NCBI RefSeq assembly: GCF_014356525.2
Contig: NC_052510.1
Coordinates: forward strand, 16,974,778-17,038,777
DNA length: 64,000 bases
Reading direction: 5' to 3'
Source of the DNA: Nilaparvata lugens
Lineage: Eukaryota > Arthropoda > Insecta > Hemiptera > Delphacidae
Position numbers and translations under genes: made by a program. Below are positions 26,301 through 37,100 of the stretch, in pieces (position 1 is the stretch's first letter; each line of letters begins with the position of its first letter). Below the pieces are notes generated by a model, which saw nothing but the letters and a program-made list of their open reading frames with translations, made no database searches and was not told the origin of the DNA.

Positions 26301-29300
26301 TCACAAAGATCAAACTTAAATACTTTTGCAATTCTAATACTGTACTATAAATTACAGTAAATTAAAAACTAGTTAATGAACATAGAAGTAATAGAATATT
26401 ATACAATATCCAATAAAAAATCTATCTCTATATAGATAGACAAGCCTGACGATCATGACCCCTGAGGTCTGTTTCATGAGAACTTCTACCTCTGAAGTTC
26501 TGTGATAAAGGATCAGATGTTTGTAAGTTATCCAAACATTACACTTTGTAAATTCTATTACATTCACGTTGTCCTGCTTTTGTCTCGTGTATGCTGATCT
26601 ACAGAAGCTGTTCCTGTATCAAGAGGGGTCTAGTATTTTTTATGAAACCAGACATTTTCTCCACATATTTTTATTCATGCATGAGTGTTGCAGAATGAGC
26701 AGTCAGTTTTGTTAGGTTCCAAACCTTTGATGACATAAACCTTAATCATTCTACTTTGGTTTCAATAGATGCTCTCTCAAATTAAATAGCCTGAGACACT
26801 AGGTTGCTCATTGATTTTATTTTTTTAAATTACAACATATTTGAGAAATACAAGTGATGTAGTTGAGCATGGATTATATTGGATAAAATAACTTGAGCAT
26901 TAACAAACTTAAAATTCCAATATGACACTGAAAATCATAGCTTGGATTGAGAGCTGTTAAATCATGTTTACTAAATAGTTTGAAGTATGAACTACATTAT
27001 AATTTGATACGAGAGTTACAATTAAGTTATAAACAGTAAGATGTGATACGAAATGTCGAAGATATTCATTTTTAATATAAATAACTCATTGGAATATAAA
27101 TCATCATTACCATTTCCTCCCTATTAACTCTTAACGGTTCTCATGCTATGTTTGAATGAAAGTACTCATTGTTCACTTACCATCCACCTTATCATCAACA
27201 ACATGCACTGATTGACTGAAGCTTTGTGACAATATTTTTGCTTCGACAAATACATCGTCATTATCTTCGTCTGCACAATTATTATTCACTATTATGTTGC
27301 GTTCCACCTGAAAAGTGGGTAAAAGCATAAGATGAGTTTTTAGTTTTATAAAATTAAGATAATTTACATTTTGTCAATAATAAGTCAATGATGAGGATCA
27401 AATGACATGAAGAAAGTTGAGAAGAAATGAAAAAATATAGAACTGACATAAATTAGGAACAGTTGTGAGAAGATATGGTTTCAATTTGTTTGAGAGAATA
27501 CGAGTACTTGCGAACAACACTAGGAATGATACATTCATTCACAAAGATCAAACTTAAATACTTTTGCAATTCTAATACTGTACTATAAATTACAGTATAT
27601 TAAAAACTAGTTAATGAACATAGAAGTAATAGAATATTATACAATATCCAATAAAAAATCTATCTCTATATAAATAAAAAACGAGCCTCAAATATTGACA
27701 TTCAATAACATTTTTATGTGATGAATTTGAACGAATTTGATGATTTTTTTTAGTTGTGTTCGTTATGTTCAGGACCAGGTTTATGGACTATCAAATTTAT
27801 GATCCGACTTCAAGACTCTTTCCTATGGTCCTTCAAAGTTTACATGTGATCCTCATGGGAGAAGATTTGTGAGCTGTCCACACACAGAAATAAAAATCAG
27901 CTGTTATAATCATTGCGTCATCCAACAGCCGTCGGTAGATCTGTTTTTCAATTTTCTTTTTACTGATTCGCAAAATTTCAATTCTCAATAATGCCGTGGT
28001 ACGAACGACGTCCAAACTTGGGTCGTAGAACTCGAAAGGCTGTAAATTTAGAATAAGCACGGGAAAATCAGCAGAAAGGAGATATACCATTCAATTCCCA
28101 GTAAGCTGCATTCAACTATAATTAAAAATACAAACTGCTGCACAACTAAGCACATAGGAAGTCCATATTGAGATTCAAATGTAAATACTGATTGTTGGAT
28201 AATTTTAATAAAATTATCTGATAATTTTCATCAAATTGAGCAAAGGCTAAGCATATCTGAGGAGGCGCGGCTTGGTGAAACAAAGTGTTGATCTTATGTA
28301 GATTGCCTTATCACACCGTTCCACGACATGCCCTATTCAGTATGTGTGAGTTCTTCCATTCAAACAAATAAGCAAGAAGCACCTGGATGCAAAATGCCGC
28401 ATCGCGCCTTCTCAGGTGTGCATCCATCTAAAGTTTGTCATGAGATGTATTAACTATTTGGCGGTACGAAGTTCGCCGGGCCAGCTAGTTAAGAATAAAT
28501 AAACAACCATGACGAAGGTACGCGGTTTCAAAATTAAATAAATTTTCCATCAAGTAAGGTATGTTGTTTTTGGAAGCAACATACACTTTGAGAATTGTGG
28601 AGTATGCAATCATTAAGTTTAATTTAATCTATTACTTTACTAGGCTAAATAGTTGAAAATTGTTGCTTAAAGTGAGAAAGCTGTATGTTTCATTCTCATT
28701 CTAATCAGTTGATCTATCAAGTTATAATTTGATATCATTGACTAGAACGAAACATACCAACATTTTCCCACATGTTTTATTTTCCACAAGGATTGTTCTA
28801 TTTTGCAATCCTTGAAAAACTTTTACAAAACTATTGACAGCAAGTGTCAAGTGTCATTAATATTGGGTCTAGGATTAGATGATTCGCAACAGAATAAAAG
28901 TCAGCGTTTCTATGTGCAGATTTAGTAGGCCTCTACAAGACATATTTCAATTTACAGTCAAAATACCAGGCTCACGGCGCTTTGCACTTTTCAGAAATCA
29001 GTCTGGTAGCCTATAGAACGTATTTTTGACTGAGATAGAAATCAGTCTAACTATTTATAGTTAGAAAGTAGAAGAATTTTAATTTTGAATTTAAAGTAGA
29101 AGAATTTCAATTTATTCAACTAACCTTTCTTGATATGAAACTGGAGTCTGAACCGTTAGTCTTTGACAATAGCATACCCCGGTTCATGAAGCTGTAGGTG
29201 CTGGAAGAGGATGACCCCGGCACCCCATTATTCAGCACTGGAGACAAGTCCGATGAGAAAATACTGTTGCGATGGCCTGACGCGAAATTCTCTATCTTCG

Positions 29301-31249
29301 GAGTAGACAGAGAGGGAGCCGACGCCGTCCTAAAGTTGACCTTAGAGTTCATCTGATCACATGTAACACTGAGCATTTCCTCGCCGCCATTTCTCGCAGG
29401 AGACTGAACACTGAAAGAGCTGCTGACTAAGGCCTCGCCGAGAGGCTTGAAGCCTTCCAGTTCATCGAAATCGCCGCCGCAGAACGTATTGTTGGCAGCA
29501 GTCGTCTGCCGTTTGTCGTTCTCCACAAACAACTGCGGCACGGATTGACATTTTTTGCCTTTCATTCCCGCTTCATTAGCTGCTACTTCCATCTTTGATC
29601 TGAGAGGTGAGCCTGTGAGCATATCATCAACTTCATCACAAGGCAATTCATCTTCCTCGACTAGAAAATAGGGACACGTTTCATCTTGATGGTACAGCTT
29701 ATCTACACTAATTTCGGAGAGAGGCGATCGGTCAATCCCTTTTAAAATGCTGATATCTTCAATTTTGTCGAGTGTTTTCTCAGGAAAAGGATCGCAGTTT
29801 TCTTTATTTTCATCGGCATCCTTCTCATCAGGAAGTGCAGGGCTGGGCGTCTCGGTGACAACTAGATTGTTCAAATAATTAGTTACAGAAACTTTTGTAT
29901 ATTCAACAGGCGTTGGAACATTTTCTTTCTCTTCACAACGTTCTCTTTCGTCGCTCTTCCTATTCGAGGTTTTTCTTTGATTCTTGTGGTTGTCTGTCTT
30001 CTTGTAGCACATGGCTGTAGTTAGCACAGCCTCGAACGGATCATCAGGTGTTTTCACTTGCAACTGTTCACAGATAGAGTCGAATGGATTACTTATGAGA
30101 GGCGCAGTACTGGGGCAAGGAATTAGCGGCAGATTTCTGTTAGTTTCGTTGGATTTGTTTTCTGGACTAGACCAGTCGATGAGATTCTTTAAATCTGGAA
30201 CAGAATGTTATTAAACAATGTAGTAAGCAGATATACTGTGCAATACAAGGTAGAATGCTGCTAGGTAGTAACCTAATACTAGGTAATTACTAATATTTAT
30301 ATTTTGTAAAACTATCAAGTAGCTATAGAAATAGATATTTTAAAATATACAACTCGATCGATCGGTATAGTATTGGAGTGATCAGTGGTCTAGTGGATAG
30401 TGCTTGCGTAGAAGCATAGAAATCCCGGGTTCAAACCCTCTCATTATCAAAAGTTTTTCAACCAGATCACTCCCGTGCTATCGGATAGGCACATTAAATT
30501 GTCAGTCCCGGTAAGATAGTCGTGTAGCTTTCGTTGGTGAGGGGTCCCTTACGGACAGGCCCCACCTCACCTGAATATATAATTTAAGCCGTCAATACGT
30601 ATCAATACGCCCCACCAACGAAAGCCATACGAATTTACTTTTTTTATTGGTTTGGTAAAGAAGTTTACAATTAGAACAATTTGATTACTGGTTATTAATA
30701 TTATGGAATCAAATTGAGTCAAAAGAGTTTTTCTCAGTGTACTATGTTTGTAAAGTTTTTTCAAGTTACACCTTTTTTAGTAATTTTAACATATAAATTC
30801 TGTAATTTAATTTTGAAAGCATTTTTGAAGCTACAAACTATTGAATTTGAATGAGCATGTCTCTCTTGACTTCCTTGATAGATTATGCATGCTTATAAAT
30901 TAATTTCTCCATCACAAATAGAAACGCTTGTACTGTATCATCATTCAACCCCTCATCATCACCTGGGTTTAAGATACTTGTCGAGAGTTGGATTTGTAAA
31001 TGAATAAATTTACTCGTTAAAAAAGTATTGAATTTGTTCTTTAACTCAACTAGCCTATGTATCAACTTGATAGTTGAGTATGAATTTACTTCATATTGAC
31101 CTATACACATTAGCTAGAAAAGTAAATATAGCCTCTTTTTGAAGACAAAGCTTGCAATAAATTTTCCAATAGCCTACACCTATAAATACTGTGTTGAAAA
31201 CTCATTGTGTCAAATAATCAATGAATTGATAAGTACACTCACCATCCAT
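17396..31249 (-). CDS. Ser-rich protein with four KEN motifs, 744 aa, function unknown
   Basis: Eleven coding exons on the minus strand, in order: 31249-31243, 30194-29125, 26069-25943 (or its copy 27307-27181), 25096-24873, 23978-23882, 22839-22672, 21920-21841, 21420-21287, 20433-20283, 19755-19651 and 17467-17396. All have AG/GT borders and matching phases, giving 745 codons with the stop. The start codon at 31249 follows an in-frame stop in the same exon, whose acceptor is at 31335. The N-terminus reads MDDLKNLIDWSSPENK and the C-terminus LPPKINWGQLRYLRDKENLV. The protein is hydrophilic and Ser/Thr/Pro-rich, with NPF and DPF motifs near the N-terminus, a basic patch KKYKKRR, and KEN in the contexts EEKENVP, ENKENCD, NGKENST and RDKENLV. 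KEN motifs are known APC/C degrons, which hints at a cell-cycle protein, but I do not recognise the family. Confidence 0.8.
17640..17812 (+). mobile_element. Helitron 3' end
   Basis: The stretch ends with a hairpin (aacccttgc-gga-gcacgggtt, one mismatch) a few bases before ctag at 17809-17812 and a following T, the standard Helitron 3' terminus. The 5' end could not be placed, so the left coordinate is approximate. It lies inside the last intron of the KEN-motif gene. Confidence 0.55.
20062..20240 (+). mobile_element. tRNA-derived SINE, family 1
   Basis: A tRNA-like head (tagccgagacgattaagtgg as box A region, gggttcgaatccc as box B) is followed by an unrelated tail and an A-rich end (aataaaaaatataat). 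It does not fold into a full tRNA with a clear anticodon stem. It lies in an intron of the KEN-motif gene. Confidence 0.65.
20840..20921. repeat. 82-bp hairpin with perfect 16-bp arms
   Basis: ccttattggggagaac at 20845-20860 pairs exactly with gttctccccaataagg at 20901-20916, with partial pairing outward. The 40-bp loop repeats part of the arm (gcccttatt). It is probably a short MITE. It is intronic. Confidence 0.7.
23506..23790. mobile_element. Foldback MITE, about 285 bp
   Basis: The left arm beginning aaaagatagcataagaagat at 23510 pairs with the right arm ending cttatgctatctttt at 23785 over about 45 bp, continuing imperfectly inward (the cggcttgagtta pair) and outward by a few bases. There is no coding capacity. 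It is in the intron between exons 22672-22839 and 23882-23978 of the KEN-motif gene. Confidence 0.75.
25192..27666. repeat. 1.24-kb tandem duplication around an exon of the KEN-motif gene
   Basis: Unit 1 is 25192-26430 and unit 2 is 26431-27666, starting at tatagatagacaagcctgac. They differ by scattered substitutions and small indels, perhaps 2 percent by eye. Each unit holds a copy of the 127-nt exon (25943-26069 and 27181-27307) with intact splice sites. Unit 1 ends with tctatctcta then tata, which is also the first 14 bases of the Helitron that starts at 27659. The breakpoint therefore lies inside the Helitron's 5' terminus, with tata as microhomology. Confidence 0.9.
27181..27307 (-). CDS. 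Alternative copy of the 127-nt exon of the KEN-motif gene
   Basis: This copy encodes the same VERNIIVNNNCADEDNDDVF... segment as 25943-26069, with the same acceptor (ttttcag) and donor (gtaagt). Length 127 is not a multiple of three: a transcript with both copies would read out of frame and meet a stop about eight codons into the second copy read. The two copies must therefore be alternatives, or one is unused, or the duplication is an assembly artefact. Confidence 0.65.
27659..28488 (+). mobile_element. Non-autonomous Helitron, 830 bp
   Basis: It begins with TC (tctatctctatataaataaa) after an A and ends with CTAG before a T (gggccagctag at 28478-28488), as Helitrons do; a partly self-complementary stretch (ggcggtacgaagttcgcc) precedes the end. 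Inside, at 27991 on the plus strand, an ATG opens MPWYERRPNLGRRTRKAVNL followed by a stop, which resembles the N-terminus of arthropod Helitron Rep-helicase ORFs as I remember them. No helicase or Rep motif remains. It sits in an intron of the KEN-motif gene. Confidence 0.65.
28489..29124. other. Intron of the KEN-motif gene, no feature seen
   Basis: AT-rich sequence between the Helitron and the long exon 29125-30194. No exon or clear repeat was found. Confidence 0.6.
30374..30650 (+). mobile_element. tRNA-derived SINE, family 2, copy 1
   Basis: It starts ggagtgatcagtggtctagt, with box A-like tggtctagtgg and box B-like gggttcaaaccc, then a family-specific body and a tail ending agccatacgaatttactttt and a T-rich run. 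The same element occurs at 35741 and 37457. It lies in the first intron of the KEN-motif gene, in the opposite orientation to that gene. Confidence 0.8.
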
Positions 31250-31579
31250 AATGATAAAAACTACTAAAACAGTAATATGTATTCCTCCTTGAAGCTTCTC
31301 TCACATTACTTCACAACCTCACAACTTAATGCCTTCTGTAATCAGAATAAAATAAAATCAATTTACAAAAGTATTTCTCAACAATTTTGTAAGAGGAGCA
31401 TGCGAAGCATATAGCCAGCATAAAGCTATAACACTCGGCGTAATACTATAACACTTATTAATAAACACGGTATGATGGAGTAGGCATGATACTGTATTAC
31501 TGTAATGATACTTTATGAATGCTGTTTACTGTACTTGAATACTTGAAGTCGTTGCCAAGGACTGAGATTACCAGGTGGG

Positions 31580-32760
31580 CAGTGTCAAAATTTCCAACCA
31601 AATTAACCTATATAGGCTTCTCACTCAACTCTCCTAATGAGTGAAATGACCTTTAAAGGAGTTTAGGGTTTTGTTCTGCTTGCCTTATGTATCCCCGTGG
31701 AAAAGAATTTAATTGGGTGTGTTGGGAAGCTGTTGTAAGCTGTCTCATCCACCGCCAGTGCAAAAACGCCTGGAATTTTCACATATTGACCACTGGAATT
31801 GAGCCACAATCTGACAAGTCTTCCAGTATGCTATCAACTGCATTGACAAAGTAGTCGTTGAGTTCATGAGGGCTGATAGGTGATTCCAGAGATGTTTTCT
31901 TGGGACGATTAAGTCAGCTGCTTTACAATATATAATTTCAATCAGCTGACTTGATGAATTAGATTCCATCTTTGCCAGACAAACATGATACCTTTGTTTC
32001 AGGTATTGGTTGAGCCAAAGACCTTAAAGATGCATAGACTCACATGCAGCGCTAGTGTCTTACTTGGAATTGAAATCGGCCATTGAGGGGGCAACCTATA
32101 AGATGATTATATACCAATGCCTTTGTAATCTATAGTATTACAAATATATAGATATAATATATCGTGCTAAAATACCCCAATGGCGTCCTTCAATTTCAAG
32201 TAACAGCTATCATTGGGAAGGCATAGGCATTGTGGGTCTATATATCTTTAAGGTCTTTGGGTTGAGCCTTACCTGGCTCTTTTCACCTCTCTCTGGTTCA
32301 TTTTCATTGAACCATGGCCTACTGTCTGTGACAGGTTGAGTTTCCATTTAGTAGTTCCTTGAAACTTCTCTCATTTCATTGTCCACTACAATATAGTTGG
32401 ATATGACTTGTAAGACCAGAATTCTCCAACCAGTTGATGCCCTCAAGCTTCCTGTAAAGTAGGGGAATCTTTTGATCCCTCACAGTTCTGGAAAAGCAGA
32501 TGTGGTTTCCCTTTCTTTCTTATCTATCTTATGAAACACTGCCTGAAGAAAAACGACACGGTGATCTGATATCAAGGGATCAACCATTATTACAGTATAA
32601 TCCCAGGAGTCCAAGTTGATAATGACCGTATCCAGACCAGCATCACCTCTAGTAGAACAAAGCCTCCCTACAAACAAGTTGTGACCCCTTAGAAGATGAG
32701 GAAAATCTCTCTCTCTATCTCTGTATGGGGCTTCAAGGTATGGCCTATGTTCAAGTCACC
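31580..32760 (-). mobile_element. Decayed non-LTR retrotransposon (endonuclease end and linker)
   Basis: Frameshifted minus-strand reading frames give VGRLCSTRGDAGLDTVIINL and, shortly after, DPLISDHRVVFLQAV, which contains the SDHR motif of the C-terminal part of LINE endonucleases. Then come PWFNENEP and RLNQYLKQRYH, typical of the linker before reverse transcriptase. No catalytic RT motif remains. A MITE (32016-32259) is inserted in it; removing the MITE and one 8-bp duplication restores the NQYLKQRYH reading frame locally. Confidence 0.7.
32008..32267. mobile_element. 244-bp MITE with 8-bp target-site duplication
   Basis: Element 32016-32259 has inverted termini caaagaccttaaagat and atctttaaggtctttg and is flanked by the exact octamer ggttgagc (32008-32015 and 32260-32267). 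An inner imperfect inverted pair (cttggaattgaa / ttcaatttcaag) makes it foldback-like. It interrupts the LINE remnant on either side. The termini match those of the 38-bp element at 10087-10124. Confidence 0.85.
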
Positions 32761-34042
32761 ATCAACGGATATTTTGATTTTCTGCCTGCTCATAAGATTC
32801 AAGAAACTGTGTAGTTTTTAAACCCCTCCTCCCCCGATTTGGAGGCTGGTTAAGATATCATAATCAATAAATCAGAAAGTGCAAGTTTCATGGTTCATCC
32901 CTCACAATATAGCAGCCTATACTTTTTGGTGTCTCCAAGTTCTTGTTCGTAAGTTGACGCGGCTCTCCCATTCTTTCGAAGGTGCTAGCCAGGTTTAAAG
33001 TGATATTTTTATAAAAATGTAAGTTTATTTTCATAAATTTATGTACAAAATTCAGAATAGAGTAATTTCAGCCAGTGTTATGTGATACACAAAATGTTGG
33101 TTTCCATCTTGTGCACATATAGGCTAAGTTCAATAAGTTAAATACAACTTGATTTTGAGACTCTGAACGTTCAAACCCCTAATATTCTTGTAAGAAAGGA
33201 ACAATTTATATTTGATTTATTTATAAATTGTTTATCTCTTAGATCACACTTTTATGTATTAGAGTAAAAATTTACACGAATATTAGGCATGGACCTCCAC
33301 GCCCATAGGCATGGACCTGTTAAATTTTGTTCATCATGTCCTGTGACTATAAGAGTAGCATAATGTTTATTATGAAAAATAGCTTATCAATAAATAAAAA
33401 CTTAAATAGGCTATTCAACTTTTTAAAAACACGGGTTAGTATTAGCGCAATAGGCTAATAGCCAAGAAATAAATAGTATGTAGTCTACCATCAAACTCAA
33501 ACAATACCGGTATCTATAAAACTGGTAAAGCGGTTACCCGTAAGCATTTACTGTCTGTGAAAAAAACAAATTATATACACAATGTATATTAAATTAAAAG
33601 AAGAATATTAAGAAAAGCACTTGAATATTAAAATATGTAAGAATCTTGTTAAGATAAAGCATAAAATACTCATTAGTTTGGTTAAAATTGCAGAATCAGA
33701 TAAAACGATAAAAGTTTAAAATTATTTTAAAAAGTATTCCAATTTAATAGGTATACTAAAACAAACTTACCTATTTTAAATTTAATTGTCAATGTTTCTA
33801 AACAAAGAAGTTATTCAAGATAAAACAATTCGGTTCCTGTCAAACTTTAACACTTCATTTTCAACACCTGCAAAAAATCAAAAATGCAATACAAATCGTA
33901 ACCGAAATTTCCTTTGCACTTCGACATAGAAGATAATAGAGTGGAGTTCTGTGCTTGAGACAAGAGCGAACTGAATTCATCAGTTTGATACAGATGGCAT
34001 TGGATTCTTGACGATCTACGCTCGTATGAAAACAAATTGAAA
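32761..34042. other. Region between divergent genes, probable shared promoter side
   Basis: No exon with recognisable product. A 62-codon minus-strand ORF at 33847-34035 (MFSYERRSSRIQCHLYQTDE...) has no known match and may be part of a 5' UTR exon of the KEN-motif gene. A good minus-strand donor (gtaagt) ends a possible leader exon near 33774. The first THOC7 coding exon copy starts at 34154 on the other strand, so the two genes may be transcribed from a shared region around 33.8-34.1 kb. Confidence 0.35.
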
Positions 34043-34185
34043 TAGAGGTTATGTTATTTTAAAGAAGCCTTACTGTGGACTGTAGTACATTAGTTGGTTA
34101 AAAATATATTTGCATAACGTTTTTTAATATTGAATAACCTACATACATCAGATATGACTGATGGTAAGTAGCAGCATATAATACT
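34043..34185 (+). repeat. THOC7 first-exon block, copy a
   Basis: The block aaattgaaatagaggttatg... to gatatgactgatg and the donor gtaagta at 34164. It repeats at 35191-35335 with a few differences (including a 4-bp cagt insertion) and, in its 3' half only, at about 36931-36990. Being nearest the divergent gene, it is the likeliest ancestral first exon; that is inference. Confidence 0.75.
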
Positions 34186-37100
34186 AATAGAATCTGATAG
34201 TATAATACCATAATCTAATAGAATCTATAAGTACAAAAAAATAAACATTAATGAATTTTGTGTAAACACAGCTTTACAATAATGATTAATAATTCTGTGT
34301 TATCATCATGAGATGACATAATTTATTTTAGGTACCTACTTTTATTTTGAAAAATATGATATTGCTATCAGCTGAATTGTAATTAATTTTGAAATCTTCC
34401 CATTTCAAATAAATTTAATAATCGTTCAATTTACAATTATAAAATAATTTTATGTGTATAATTATAAGTGTATTATTGTTTATATAATTTATAATTATAA
34501 AATAATTATTATTTAGCATATTTTACTGTTTGCTATCATATGGTCATAATTATAATACAATTGATATAATGTTTCTTCATAGATTTCTTTGCATCATTTC
34601 TGAAACTCCCATACTGATTGAAAATAATGTTATCAGAATACCTAGTATATTGCTATCATTACATGATTTAATAATCCTGTGTTATTGATCATCATAATTT
34701 ATATTATTTACCTACTTTTATTGTGAAAAATATGACATTAGACTATGAGCCTGTTTTTTTATTCCCAATCATTTCATGAAAGTTTATATTTGTCCTTGTT
34801 GAATGAATAAAAATAAATAAATAATACGCTTCTCTTGAATCTGGCCCAAAGTTATTCCCATGCTTGTGAAAAGTTGACAATACTAAAACTACTGCAGTCA
34901 CAAATAAAAAAATTCTTTTCCTTATTAATATTTAACCTATTTCATTATTTTTGCTTTCAAAAAGTTAACAATGAACTGCTTAATGAAGGAAAAATATCGC
35001 TTCCGTGGAATAAGACATACAATATAGAAATAAAATAGAAATTGAGACTGTGCAATGCATTCTCCTATAAGAGCCAATGCGTAACAAAATGAACGAATCC
35101 CACAGCAATGCGGGTTGCCTATCTTTATCAGCTGCCTCACTTTTTTTGTGTTGCTAGTCCATTCCAGTTAGTTTAGAGTTCACTGATGAAAACAAATTGA
35201 AATAGAGGTTATGTTATTTTAAAGAAGCCTTACTGTCAGTGGACTGTAATACATTAGTTGGTTAAAAATATATTTGCATAACGTTTTTTTAATATTGAAT
35301 AACCTACATACATCAGATATGACTGATGGTAAGTATCAAAATCATAATATCTCATGAATAAATGTGCATTTATTCCTAACAATCATTTGGCCCAGAGGTT
35401 AGCTAATACTTAAATTTCAAACAAAAAAAAAAAAAAACAATAGAAAGTTGGTAAATTACGGTACCGTAATAATAATTTGTCACTTTGTTCACTTGTTTAC
35501 GTTTATCTAGTTGTAAATAATAATTTATTAAAATGAAAAACACCTTTATAAATCTTACAAAATACTCACTGACGACATTTGTATTATTCGACTTAATTTG
35601 GTCATTCTTTTGTAGAATACAAAGGAAATCTTTTTTAATTTGTAGGTACGAACTGTCAAGCTCTAAGTGTAGATACATTTCAGTAATCTCCATCCATGAC
35701 CAGCATTTGCTAAATATATATGTAAAACATTACAATTTAAGGAGTGATCCGTGGTCTAGTAGATAGAGTACCTGCGTAGCAGCATAGAAATCCCGGGTTC
35801 AAACCCTCTCAATACCAAAAGTTTTTTAACCAGATCACTCCGGTGTTATCGGATGGGCACGTTAAAATGTCGGTCCCGGCTGAAGTATGACAGTCGTAAG
35901 GCCCATTGACGGCTTAAATTATATATTCAGGAGGTGGGACCTTCCCCGCAAGGGACTCTCCACCAACAAAAGCCATACGAATTTACTTTTTATTAGGCCT
36001 ACAATTTAAAATGTAAAACTTTATGACAAAAACTAAGATTAAAATGGGAGGTCAGTCATAGATCACAGAAAACATTGCGTCATATGAATAAAGTTGAGCA
36101 TTTGCTCATACTTCTAAAATATGGAGCATTTGCTTCATTTTCTATGAATAAACGTGAGCAAAACCTTTTGCTCATGCTCATCAAAAAAATAGTTTGAGAA
36201 TTTGCTCAAAAGTAAAAGCTTTTGCTCAAAATTGTATGAATAAACTAGAGCATTTGCTCAACTTTTGAAGCAAATTCAAATGGGACAACGTTTGGACAAC
36301 AAATTCAAATGGGACAAGCACATTAATCTATCAATTACCCGGATCAGGAAGCTTCTCTACAAATTCTATCAACTCCGTAAAATCCTCAACTATGAGACAT
36401 TAAAAACTGTTTATTTTTCTTTAGTGCAATCAATTTTAAGATACGTCATAATTATCTGGGGAGCTACGAATTTTACACATGTTGAACCTCTCTATAAACT
36501 TCAAAAACGAATACTAAAAATAATAGGCTTCAGGGAGAATCAATTCCCCACGAACATTCTTTTCAAGGACAGTAAAGTACTGAGTGTAAGACAACTCTAC
36601 ATCCAGGCTATCATCACGCGAATGAGGAGAAACAACGAACACATAAGACTGGCAGATCATAACCATCAAACAAGGCAGAGAAACACGTATTCAATAGTAC
36701 CAAGGATGAACACTACATTTGGGCAAAGAAACTACACATATTTGGGACCAAAAATTTATAATTCAATACCAAGTTACATTAGGGAAGAATTCAATAGACA
36801 CAGGTTCAAGAAAAGTTTATTTTCCTGGTTGGATGATATTGGAGTGGAAAATTGTGAAAATTTAGTTAGACTGTAAATATTGAAACTATTTATTCTTCAT
36901 TCCACTCTTTACTGTTTTTCATTTTTCTAAAAATAACGTTTTTTAATATTGAATAACCTACATACATCAGATATGACTGATGGTGAGTATCAAAATCATA
37001 ATATCTCATGAATAAATGTGCATTTATTCCTAACAATCATTTGGCCCAATTTTATACATGGTTGATCTCGTATTGATCTCCTCTATCGATCTATGTAGGT

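Noticed and set aside
27833..28039. Minus-strand open frame PFEFYDPSLDVVRTTALLRI... with an acceptor at 28040, in phase with the exon at 29125-30194.
   Set aside because: It ends in a stop with no donor, lies wholly inside the Helitron, and its antisense reads as the Helitron ORF start. The next real exon (127 nt) joins directly in phase.
30374..30450. tRNA-like boxes A and B at 30374 and in the related elements at 35741 and 37457.
   Set aside because: No acceptor or anticodon stem can be completed, and the three copies share a long non-tRNA body and target duplications, so they are SINEs.
33847..34035. 62-codon minus-strand ORF as a separate small gene.
   Set aside because: No recognisable motif, only weak splice signals; it may be 5' UTR of the KEN-motif gene but cannot be supported as coding.
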